Origin: Atrichornis clamosus
Lineage: Eukaryota > Chordata > Aves > Passeriformes > Menuridae
Direction: 5' to 3'
Length of the DNA stretch: 64,000 bases
NCBI GenBank assembly: GCA_013400975.1
Contig: WBMZ01000190.1
Span: forward strand, 62,001-126,000
Every line of letters starts with the position of its first letter. Position 1 is the stretch's first letter. The notes beneath the pieces were generated by a model that searched no databases, had not been told where the DNA came from, and saw only the letters and a list, made by a program, of their open reading frames with translations. Positions 24,741-35,587 of the stretch are shown here, one piece after another. The position numbers and the translations under genes were made by a program.

Positions 24741-27567
24741 TCCTGAATCGGATGCCATTGTGGTGATATGAGGTAGATGTGTGGAATCACACTTGCTCTT
24801 CAAATGTTATGCTTCACTGCTTATGTATACCTGTTTAAATTACACCTGGCTCTAATTCCATGTCATAAATAAAAGGTAATCCTTTAAAATTTGCCTTATG
24901 TGAAGTTCTGTAAACATCAGCTTCATCAGAGCTTCCTGGAGGCTTCAGATCAGCTGCTGGGTGAGTCCAGGGCTATCACCAGTGCTTGGCACCCTGCAGA
25001 TACCCAGTTTCTAAATTCCCTGGCTCAACCTCATTTTCTGGATAATGGCCTTGCTCAAATTATCATGTAGCTCTGCATCCCTTGGCCATTGGTCCACTCC
25101 CTGCCCTGTGTGTTCGACTGTGCTTCTTCTCAAATATCCAGTGTATTTTTGCTTGAATAAAATTGCTGCTTTCCCTCCCCCTCTCTTCTTCAAAGCTTTT
25201 TTAAACACCTCTTGCATTTTTGTCCTCATTCTTGCCTTTCACCCCAGTTCCTGGGTGGATACTACGTGCTATACTTGATACAGTCTGAGCTATAAATAAG
25301 AAGCAGTTTGTTGGAAAGTAAAATTAGCAGGCCAGATTTTCAACCGCGCTTCTAAATCTGTGCCGAGGCACCTCCAAGTGTGCCTGTCCTCGTTTTCTGA
25401 GGTGCTGAATCCTGTTGTTATCCTTGATTTCAATGGGGATTGGTGATGCTCAGGACTCCTGGAAATCAGGTCACTTTTATATTTGGGTTCTGGGCATGGA
25501 TGGAAGAGCCTGGTCTCCACCACTGTGTTGTTAGTGGAGAGATTAAGTCATGGGGATGTTGGAAGCTTGTTCCAGGTCAGTCCCTTTCCAAGCAGCAGAG
25601 TGAAGCAGGGGGGTTTGGGGAGGAAGGCTCCTTTTATTTATAAAGGGTAATATGAGATTCTCAGTGGGTCACCATAGACTTACATCCCTGTGGTGACACA
25701 TTGCAAGTTCTTGAATTCACATCCATCATTTCACTTTGGCTCCTGTGAAATGTGGTCGTAGGCATTTGGCAAAAGTTGGAATTATTACCCTGATCTGAAC
25801 ATTGCTGAAAAGGAATTGTCTGGTGAGTTATTGCTGGAGGTAATAACAGAACTTTGTCTCTCTGTAATTATCCTAAAGTGGTGCCAGTTTCATTCTCTTG
25901 CAGTCATTGCAAGTGTTGCTGTCCATGGGAGTACAACAAAGATTCAGTCAGAAGCCTGAGCGAGAAATTTTTAAAATAAGAACCTGGAATTTAGGCAAAT
26001 GGAAAAATACAGCTGTGAGTGTATCATGGCAGCTCCTGTGTTAGTCTTCAGATCAAATCAGAATGTTCAGCTGAGTGTGTAGCACTGAGTTACCACTCTA
26101 ATGAGCACAACTAGAAATGCCCACAGAGAGAATTCCTGGGCTTTGATTTTTGACAAGCAAACAACTGATGAAAACCTGAACAGGGACAACTTGGTTGTGC
26201 TCTTGAAAATGCACTCAGCTGAGGAGAGCATCAAAGGATGGATGGCTTAGCAGCTCTGCAGCCTGTCCTCACCTTCACACTTCCACGGCTGCTGGGCCAG
26301 GCAGGCGCTGGGAGATGGGCCAGGAAACAATTAATCTTTCCTAGTTCAGGAATTTCTAGAAACACAGTAGGAAGATCATAAAAGAGTGGACGCCGTGGCT
26401 ACTTTACCCCGGCCACAGAGCATCATCAAGGGAGATGATGGATTTGTTCTGCTGGAGTCTCCCTATGGGTTCGTCTCTCTCTGGGATATGTTGGCCAGGA
26501 AGTGGAAGAAATGGCCATGTCTCACCAGAGTGCTGACATCACTTTTGTCTTTTGATTTACTTTGTGGTTTTGGAAAAAGACCTCATGTGTGGATTGTCTG
26601 GGAGCAGAAAAAGAGGAAGGTGCAGCTGGAACCACGAAGGGAAGGAATGACAGAAGAGGGGCCAGTTTGATAGATGCTTGTTGACACTGCAGAGAGAAAC
26701 AATTCCTTTACCTGCCACCACGAAAAATAGTTCTGGGCTTTTGACTGTGTTTTTGGCAGCTGTGCTTTTGTAATTAAATTGTGCCCCTGGTTAGGAAGGC
26801 ACAGGTAGAGGATGATTAGAAGCTGCAGAGGATGTGGCTGCTGGATTTCTCTTTTTACAGCTGTGTAAGCCAGGGCTCTGCTCTACAAACCCAGACATAC
26901 ACACAGTATCAAGCAGAAAGAGGTTTGCATGCAGAGCATCCAAAACAGGTTTTCTTTGTTAGCTCAAGAGCCTCCAGCTTCTCCCTCCAAGCCTCCTGTG
27001 TGCTCATATGCCAAGACAAGTACTTGGCATCCTGTTCCACTGCTTGGAGCTCTGCTGGAGGAAGAGCAGCTGCTTCAGTCTACATTTTCCAAGCCCTCTC
27101 CCAACACAGCTTTTCCCTCTCTGGAAAGAGTGTTTACATAGCTACTTTAAGCAAGCAGGGATTATAGAAAGAGGAGGTTAAAGCTGAATATGGCTTATGG
27201 GATTTCTGAAAGCTTCCTCTGTTGCCAGCTCCCTCCTGCTGCATCACTCTGGGATCCTTCAGGGTGGATCTGGTCTGGTGGGGACCAGGAGTTCCTCAGC
27301 CTGGGACTCAGGAGCTTGTGCTGCTCTGAAAGGAACGAGGGTTAGGTTTCATGATCACTTTCCAAACTTTTAGTTCAAGATGCCAGAGGACTGGTCTGTG
27401 CATGATTAACCACTTGTTCTTGTCCTGTCTTTCAGCTCCCCTATTACCCCCAGAAAACCATCACAGGGTCATTTGGGGATCAGTTTCAAAACACCTTTTC
27501 TTTTGCCCATGTCAGAGCCTGGCTCAGCACCACTCCACAGTCCTGAGGGTGCCTGATCAGGCAGGAA
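24741..27567. other. Non-coding stretch, nothing recognised
   Basis: This is single-copy-looking sequence without CR1, exon or RNA gene that I can support. Confidence 0.4.
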
Positions 27568-27630
27568 AATCTCACCCAATTTAACAAGACCAAGTGCAAG
27601 GTGTTGCACCTGGGTCAGTGCAATCCCCAT
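27568..27630 (+). mobile_element. Internal CR1 fragment without a 3' end
   Basis: The stretch aacaagaccaagtgcaaggt followed by gttgcacctgggtcagtgca and atccc matches the coding part of CR1 ORF2 that lies several hundred bases upstream of the 3' end. No CR1 tail follows, so this is a remnant cut on both sides. Confidence 0.7.
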
Positions 27631-28469
27631 ATTCTTCTACATTGCTTTTGGCAGTCAAGAGAGTCATATTAAACACCCAGAATCCCACAGTGGAAAGGGC
27701 AGGGGGCAGGGGAATAAATCTAAAAGAGAAAGGATTGGTGGAAGAACAAGCGGAATGAAACCCTCTGCAGCCTCCTTTTGCGGTAGTTAGGTAGGTTAAT
27801 GCTGAGTTACTTCAGTTAAAAACCCTGGGAGATGAGGGCTGGAGAAGCTCTCCTGGAATATGGTTCCTGGGAGCAGGGAAAACCATCCCGGGTGGCAGAT
27901 CACAGTGTAAAACTGGTTCAAAATACCAGTAGTGGGACAACCCCTGTGGGAAAAGCTGCTGTTCAAATGAGAGCATGGTGTGAGGGAGGTCAGCCAGCTC
28001 CACTTGGAATGGAGCTTCAGCAGCACAGGGCAACTTTGGTTCCTCAGGGTGAGTTCACTGGATGCCTTAGATTCTTTGGGCAGGTTTTGTGCCAAATAAA
28101 TACATATCTCAGTCTCTGGGTGAGCTGCAGCAGTGCAAGCCTGCAAGCTGGGGAGACTTGGGTAAGCATGACACAAGGAGATCTGTTTTTCCCTTTTTAC
28201 TTTTTTTTTTTTCCTTTTTCATGCTCTTGAAGTTTTGGTGGAGAGAGTAAAAAATGTTCTCAGTTCAACTGAGCCGTCCCAGGAATCTGCATTTGCACCA
28301 AATTCTTGCAGAGAGAGGCTTACACACATTTTATGTCCATTTAAAACTAATGCTAAGTTTTCTTGCTGTCAAGGCACATCTGTGAGAAGCAGAAGAGCCT
28401 GTGTGCTCTTCCAGGGCCTCTGCACCATACTGCTGCATTCCCATTATCCCTGGAGGGCTGCTTCCTGCA

Positions 28470-28787
28470 GGGAGAGTGTAGCCAGGTAGGGTTTGGTCTC
28501 TCCTCCTGGGTAACAAGTGGCAGGACCAGAAGAAATGGCCTCAAGTTGCCCCAAGGGAAGTTTAGATTGCGTGTTAGGAAAAATGTCTTCACAGAAGGGA
28601 TGGTCAGGTATTGGAACAGGCTGCCCAGGGCAGTGGTGGAATCACCATCCCTGAAAATGTTCGAAAAACATGTAGATGTGGCACTTGGGGACACAGTTTA
28701 GTGATGAACACGGTGCTTCTGGTTGGTCTCGATGCTCTTTGAGGTCTTTTCCAACCTTAATGATCCTGTGATTCTGTTATTCTGTGG
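28470..28787 (+). mobile_element. CR1 LINE 3' fragment (type B)
   Basis: This plus-strand copy of about 318 bases has tgtagccaggtagggtttgg, ggaacaggctgcccagggca, gtagatgtggcacttgggga and ctttgaggtcttttccaacc, then a tail of ATTCTGTT-like units. It is the same subfamily as the minus-strand copies at 2659, 9400, 31810 and 37589. Confidence 0.92.
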
Positions 28788-29985
28788 TTAATCATGGTCC
28801 CTCTGCTCCCCAGCAGCCCTTACTGGGAGGAGCCCTGCTGTGCACTGGTGCAGTGAGCAGGATGTGGTGCCTGTTCAGAAACACTGGAGATCAGCTCTGA
28901 TCTGCTGCATGGCTGGGGCAAAACATGGCCAGGCAATCATCGAGGGGAAAAAAAAAGGTTGTTAAAAACCCTGTCTTTTCATTGACGTGGATTCCAGGCA
29001 CTGCAAGATTTTGGAGAAGAGGGGCAACCCTCCTTAGGTATTTAGAAATTATTGCTGAGTGGGTGACTCTGTCCCACAGGCTGTGTGTGGGAAGCTGTGC
29101 TTTTCCCTGCCGAGTCTCCCAGGGAATGTGTACTTGACCTGCTCTGACCACACCTGCCTCTTCCTGCCCTCTCATGATCCATGTTGGCACTCAGGGCCAT
29201 CTTGAGCTGAGGGCCATCTTGGGCTTGAAGATGCCAATTGTTTGCAGGGGATGCAACTTGGGTGCCAGATTAATTGTGGGGGGCTGAGTCCTGATAGCAC
29301 AGCTTGGTCCCTAATGAGGAGATGGGCTTTTCAATTACTTTGCAGAATCCTGCTGTGGATTCTGATTTACCTCTGACAAGTTAAATTAAGTATTGAGTAA
29401 GAATTTATTTCAGATTAAAGGTGGGTTTTTTAAAGGATAGAGCACACTGGTCTTTCGAGTCTGTGGATGGCTGCTGGATCTTACTGGTCCAGATCTGAGC
29501 TCCTGCAAAGCCTTGCCTGGGGAGCCAGTGAAAGCAGGGGTCCATCACTCCCCTGGGAACTTGGGGGGCAACAAGGATCTCAGGGGTGCCCTTGATGGGA
29601 GCAGTTTCACTTAAAACCACCCTGCCTGGAAGCAGCAGTCAGTTCTGTAAGTGGCGTGAGGACCTGAGGAGACTGCTCATAAAAGTGCTTCCCATTTCTG
29701 CCAGGTAGAGGGGGTCTGAGTGGGGCTGGGCCCAGGACGTGTTGCTGTGGAGGTGTGCCTGCTTTCCCAGCCCATGGTGGGGATGTGTGTGGGGATGTGT
29801 GTGGGGAGGGTGAGCTGTCCAAGCACCCCGGAAAGGGGTTTGTTGTGCACGGGACTGCCGGTTCCTGCCTGGGAAAGAGGTGCTTCATAAACCCACATCA
29901 CTAAGAGGTATCATCATCCTAAAGAAATGCAGGATCTCTCCAGGAAAAGCCTGTTTCACTTTTACTACGCATTTTCTGATGTGTA
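28788..29985. other. Non-coding stretch with a short G/T tandem duplication
   Basis: Around 29779-29808 the unit ggggatgtgtgt is repeated twice. Nothing else was recognised. Confidence 0.45.
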
Positions 29986-30218
29986 TCACAGAATCCCAGA
30001 ATGGTTTGGGTTGGAAAGGACCTTCAGGATCATCCAATTCCAACCCCCTGCCATGGGGGGTTGCTAACCTTCCACTTAGTCCAGGTTGCTCCAAGCCCTG
30101 TCCAACCTGACCTTGAACACTGCCAGAGATAGGGCAGCCACAGCTTCTGTGGGCAACCTGTGCAGGGCCTCACCACCCTCACAGGGAGGAATTCCTTCCT
30201 AAAATCTAATCTAGATCC
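29986..30218 (-). mobile_element. CR1 LINE 3' fragment (type A)
   Basis: It begins tcacagaatcccagaatggt and has ttgggttggaaaggaccttc, ccaggttgctccaagccctg, gtccaacctgaccttgaaca and gggcaacctgtgcagggcct. It is on the minus strand and 5' truncated near aattccttcctaaaatctaa. Confidence 0.92.
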
Positions 30219-31809
30219 CCCCTGCTCACTCTGCTTTTCTTTATGTTGAGAACAGACTCTGTGTCCTTCTTCTGACATTGGAAAACCGTCCTCAATTGTG
30301 AGATGATCTCTGAGTCCTGTCTGCTCTTGTCACACTGAGCACAGTCCAACAGGACAGTCCAGACACTTGAGTAACTGACCCAGGGAGAGTATGAGGAACC
30401 AGACTAATTATGGTGAATACTCAGCTTCGACATTTTCATTGTGTCACGACTGTTTAATCCTCCCTTAATCCCCTAATGCTGCTCAGTCGACTTTTCTTGT
30501 GTTATCTTCATTGTCTTGCTAATAAGATGTTGCACGTAACAGAGATTTACACTGAAAGGTATTAGGGAGGATTATATGAAGATTAGACAAGAAATACTCA
30601 CAATAGGTTGGAGATTCCTTAGTACCAACATTTTAAATTTCTGCAGTACACAGATTTACTGTTTTTTCAAAGAATTTGTAGAGAATTTCTCCTAGAAAAG
30701 TCAGAAAATTGCTACTGTTGAAAGGAATTCTCTTGAATTGCAGCACTGGTTGTGTTCAGACTGCTGTTAGCTGTACTTGTCATCTAGTTTTATTTGGGTT
30801 TTTTTTTAAAGGGGACCTAAATTATGAATTAAAAAAAGAGGGTGAATTAAACTGATCTGGGATCTCTCTTTTGCTGGACCAGGTACACATGAGCATCCTC
30901 TGTGGCACCCCTGCTTATGGGTGCAGATGGACTTTGACATTCAGATCACTGACTTCAGAGGGCTCTGTGGGTGCTGAGAAAAGTTTTGTGTTGAGCCCTT
31001 ATAACCACAGTTGCTTAACCTCTAACCCTAAGGCCTGGCTGTGGTGGAGTAGGGCTGATGTCTTGCAGATGACATTTTGGGCTGTTATTTCACCATCAGT
31101 AAATAAACGTATCTGGAATTTTGCAGGAGGAAAAAAGACCTGACATTAGATCAGGACTTAAAACGAAAAATTAAAATACTTTAGAATAAAATAGCAGAAA
31201 CCAGGGGGTGGTAGATTTTATGGTTAACTCTAAGAGCTGCTGGAAATTTGTCTTACTGGGGGGCCTTAAACAGAACCACCCACAGAATCAGGATTTGGTC
31301 ACTCTGTTTTTCTTCAAAAGCTACAACTGTGTGTTCAATGTCAGGCTGGGACACAGTGGCTTGTGTCCTATCTTGTGAAGCCCTGATGCTCTGCCATGGG
31401 AGCCTTTCCCAAGACTTCTCAGCTGCCTTGGGAATCTTCTGTAATCGAGTGTCTGGTGCTGGTGGGTGTGAGGCTGTTTTGACTTGTAGGTATCTATTCC
31501 TGCCAGAGAAAACACAGAAACTCTAGTAATAAATGGTCCCTGCTGACAGCTTTTCTAACATTTCATGCCTTAACAGTGGTCTTGCATTGCCTGTTTTATA
31601 CAGGCTGGAAAACACCACTTGTGAGGATTTGAATGCAGTGGCGGGATGCTTATCTGGGAATTCTACAGAGCATCCTATTTCTGACACCCATTCCAAGCTC
31701 TCAGCACGTTCCCTTCACTCTGATTTTTCTTGTCAGCTCAGCTAATAATAGCTGGTGTTTATTATTAGCACCTCTTTGTTATTAGCTCCATGAATGTAGG
31801 TTGGGTGAG
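30219..31809. other. Non-coding AT-leaning stretch
   Basis: The portion 30400-30870 is AT-rich and repeat-free. No exon or repeat was recognised. Confidence 0.4.
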
Positions 31810-32005
31810 TCACAGAGTCACAGAATGATTTAGGTTGGAAAATACCTCCAAGATCATCCAGCCCACCTGTTCCCCCAGCACTGCCAAGCCCACCACTAAC
31901 CCATGTCCCCAAGTGCCACATCCACATGGCTTTTAAATCCCTCCAGGGATGATGATTCCACCAATTCCCTGGACAAACCTGTTGCCATGGCTGACCACCC
32001 TTTGG
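31810..32005 (-). mobile_element. CR1 LINE 3' fragment (type B)
   Basis: The minus-strand copy starts tcacagagtcacagaatgat and has cccccagcactgccaagccc, caagtgccacatccacatgg and cttttaaatccctccaggga. It is very similar to the copy at 9400. Confidence 0.9.
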
Positions 32006-32283
32006 AAAACGGGCCTCTCTGTCCCGATGCTCTTAGGAGTTCAACTCCACTTCATCCATCACAGGCAGCCTGGTCTGAAAATCTTCCAGCAATGGGAATT
32101 TTCTGCCTGACGTCATCTCATTTAGTGGTTCGCTGTTCTCCTTGTTTAACAGTTGACCTGCTGTCCCACTGAACTTCCCATTAATGCAATTAAAGCCTCT
32201 TGGTCCTGGCCTTGTCTACATGGACATGCCTAATAAATCCTTTCTTTTGGGCAGGAGAATGCATGTGAAGATGACTGCAACTA

Positions 32284-32330
32284 GGTGAGCTTCAAGGTCC
32301 CTTTCAACCCAAACCATTCTATGACTTTCT
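32284..32330 (+). mobile_element. CR1 LINE 3' terminal remnant
   Basis: The sequence ggtgagcttcaaggtccctt-like followed by tcaacccaaaccattctatg is the last 45 bases of a plus-strand type A CR1. It is too short to place further. Confidence 0.75.
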
Positions 32331-33341
32331 GTCTCCCCTCTGTCTTGCTGAAGCTGTTTCACCTCACACATAGATGTGGGGTTGTTTTTTTAAAGACTTC
32401 TGATGGTTCTGGTCCATTTTCACATCGTTGCTGAAGCTGCAGATCCTTCTTCAAAAGCTCTGGGAATTCTGCACTTTAAAATCAGAGGGGCTGGGAAATT
32501 TAATGCAGCACCAATAACATGGCAACAAACTTCATCTCATGTTGTAATTTGTCCTAAAAATTATTTACATTTCTTTATCCAAGGAACTTTCTGGTGCCAT
32601 TTGGGGTGGTAGGGCTTGCAGTGTTGGATGATACAAGCTCCTACCCCTACCACAGAACAGGAACATGCTGGTGACTAAATTTTGGGACATGCCAGCCCTG
32701 GATTTCTAGCCTGCTATGCAATTCTGATTTATGGTATTGAAAGAAGTCCTAAGCCATCTAATTAACTGCTGGCTACCCAAAAGATAGCAAATATGAGAAG
32801 TGATTTACTGTCACACTGACATGCTCTACAGTCACGATGACAAGCACAAAATGGAAGTTTTCTCAACTCAAATGCTCTCTTGTGGTAAAGAAGAGGCACT
32901 TCATAATTGCAGAACCAGAAAATGGAGACAGCTTATTTCACTCCTGGCAGCTTTGTTAATAAAACATTGGGAAGGCAAATAATTATCTGACATGCAATTA
33001 CATCTAAGCTGTTTTCCTTGGGAAAAAAAAAACCAATAGAAGTGTTGGGCGTCTGATTTTATTATCCTGTCTAGAAAGGCTGTATTGGATGTTTGAAAAG
33101 GATACTCGATTTATGCTTTGTTATTGAGCAGGCTGAGCACTGGTTGTCTGCTTGTGCTGTGTTTTACTGCCAGGGGGTTTTGGAGTGGCCAGGGTGAAGT
33201 AGGAACCTTTCTCCCAAACTCTTAAACTTGGGAAGAGTTTGAAATGCAGGTGACTTTTGATGGGGAATGCCCAGACTTTGGTAGTTTTTCAGGAGCTCGT
33301 GGCTTTGCCATTTTACCAGCACTGCTTCTCAAAAGAGCAGA

Positions 33342-33390
33342 CCGTGGAATGGTTTAGGTTGGAAGGGACCTTCAAGGTCACCTGGATCCT
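33342..33390 (-). mobile_element. CR1 LINE 3' terminal remnant
   Basis: ggaatggtttaggttggaag followed by ggaccttcaaggtcacctgg is the end of a minus-strand CR1. The tail units are lost. Confidence 0.72.
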
Positions 33391-33804
33391 TCCACCTCGA
33401 GCAGGTGGGGTGTATTGTAGGGAGTCTGGTGAGCTCTGGTTTCTCAAATGAGGTCTGTACATGCTCCAGAGGTGAGGTTTCTGTGTGTTCTCCATGAGGT
33501 TCTTGCTCTTCACCACACCTGGATGTGGGTAAGGCCCCTAAGCTGAAATTCATGATGGAATACAAAACACATTTCATCTTGTTGATTCAGGATTAGGGCA
33601 GCAGGATCCATCCACCCTGGTAGAGGCTCTGAGGACAGTAACTGTGTGCATGTGCACTGTGCAGCTGAAATAAAGTTCCCCTTGAAGGAAGAATTTCCTT
33701 CTTGGTTTTTCATCAATCTACTTTCTTTTTCTTCTGACTCTTCTGCAAATATGAATGAGTTCCTAATGTTGGAGGTAGCTTTTAGTACTTTTGTCAACCT
33801 GAAA

Positions 33805-33908
33805 TTATAGAATCCCAGAATATTTTGGGTTGGAAGGGACCTTAAAGCTCATCTCATTCTAACCCCCTGCCATGGGCAGGGACACCTTCCACTAAACCAG
33901 GTTGCTCG
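33805..33908 (-). mobile_element. CR1 LINE 3' fragment (type A)
   Basis: tatagaatcccagaatattt, gggttggaagggaccttaaa, ccccctgccatgggcaggga and caccttccactaaaccaggt mark a minus-strand copy cut after gttgctcgag. Confidence 0.9.
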
Positions 33909-34529
33909 AGATCCATCCATATCTTGTTTCTTATAATGTAAAAATATTGAAGATGCATCAAATTTGATGCATTTGCTGTTTCCATGAAACCCTGAATGAT
34001 TTTTACTAAAATTGAAGAACAACTCTCCATGCCCACAATTAATATTTTTTTCCTTACGTCTTTAATTGCATTAAAAGTTTAATATTTCTTGGTGTATGAT
34101 ATTTCCATGTTCCAGCAGAATAAAAAGCCTGAGAAGCTGCTTTGCCAGCTCTGGAGACATCAGTGTGTATCTCCAGATCCTTGCGGGTGGGTGGTTTATG
34201 TTTCAAAATTCGCATGATTAAGGAAAATCTGAGGTTTATTTTAATTGAAAATTTAATCCCTGTGCTTCCCAGGGACTCACTAGTTGTCAGGTCTATAAAA
34301 TCACATAGTAAATAAAAAGCTTTCCAAAAGCACTGTAGCAGAAGATGTTGCTACTTTCAAGTCAGCTGAGTACTTGTGGAGAGAGGGGGTGGAGGAATCA
34401 TCAGATATTTTGGGTTTGCTTTCAGATCTGTATTTTAAGGCCCAGAGGTGGAAGAGCTGAACAAATCAGGGTCAAGGTAGGACTTCCATTAGACTGAAGC
34501 ACCAACATGTGATGTAGTTGATGTAGTTG
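33909..34529. other. AT-rich non-coding gap between CR1 copies
   Basis: No repeat, exon or RNA gene was recognised. A short duplication of gatgtagtt lies near 34511. Confidence 0.4.
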
Positions 34530-34605
34530 AGACATCTCTGCTCATGGCAGAGGGTTGGACTAGATGACCTTTAAAGGTCTCTTCCAACCCAAAAAATTCT
34601 GTGAC
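34530..34605 (+). mobile_element. CR1 LINE 3' terminal remnant
   Basis: ctcatggcagagggttggac, tagatgacctttaaaggtct and cttccaacccaaaaaattct give the last 75 bases of a plus-strand CR1. Confidence 0.82.
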
Positions 34606-35139
34606 AGAGGACCTGGCCACTGGTAGCCAAGAGACCACTGGCTGTGGGTGATCTGAGTGTTTTGAACCGGTTTCACAGGGGTGGGGGAGCTGCCAGCAGA
34701 GCTGAGCTGTCCTTGCAGCACTGCTGCACATCTTCACATTATCATCTTTGAGTGGATGTTTAGCTGGTGCTGTTTATCTTATTTCCAGGACTTGCCTGCT
34801 TGGGAAGCCTAAAAATAGATCACGTGTGTTTTTCTGTTACAAAATCGAGGTGAGCAGTAAAGAGTGAATTCTTGGGCTGATTTACTGAAAATAGCAACCC
34901 ATGTTAACATGAACCAGACATCAGTGTATAAACATGCAACCCCAAGGGTATTAAAATTTCTTCAGATTTAGCAGGTATTTCTCGCAGTCATTACGTGAGA
35001 TTTTGGAGAATTGCTCTGCTTCTTGGCATTTGCAGAATACTGGAAATTCAGGATAAAGTTCAGTTTGTGCCTCAGTGAACAAAACATGTGAGACTGTAGT
35101 GTGCCTTCAACAGGAACATTCTCAAACAAATCATACCTG
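34606..35139. other. Non-coding gap between CR1 copies
   Basis: Nothing recognised. Confidence 0.4.
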
Positions 35140-35587
35140 CTTATGAGGGGTCAGTTTTGGGTCTGGTGCTGTTTTGGTGACATGGGCAGTGGGACTGAGG
35201 GCACTCTCAGCAAGGTTGGCAGCGACACCAAACTGACACGCTGGAGGGGAAGGGATGCCATCAAGAGAGACCTGGACTGGCTTGAGAGCTGGGACCATGC
35301 AAACCTCATCAAGTTCAGCACCTGGGTCAGGACGATTCCAGGCATAAATACAGGCTGGAGGGAGAACGGATTGAGAGCAGCCCTGAGGAGAAGGCCCTGG
35401 GCGTGATGGTGGATGAGAAGTTCAACAAGGCCCGGCCGTGTGCACTCACATTCAAGGCCCGGTTGGATGGGGCCTGGAGCAGCCTGGTCTGGTGGAAGGT
35501 GTCCCTGCCCATGGCAAGGGGTTGGAACAAGCTGATCTTTAAGGTCCCTTCCAACCCAAACCATTCTGAGATTCTATGATTCTCTGA
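35140..35587 (+). mobile_element. CR1 LINE with part of ORF2 and an internal deletion
   Basis: This is the only copy here that keeps a clear stretch of reverse-transcriptase coding sequence. The segment gggactgagggcactctcag and what follows reads as LSKVGSDTKL, where CR1 polymerases have a FADD-type catalytic box (from family knowledge), so the catalytic box is mutated. Downstream parts include gacctggactggcttgagag and gccctgggcgtgatggtgga. The element then jumps at about 35450 from caaggcccggccgtgtgcac to the 3' region ttcaaggcccggttggatgg, skipping several hundred bases of consensus. It ends with an ATTCTATGAT tail. Confidence 0.9.
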
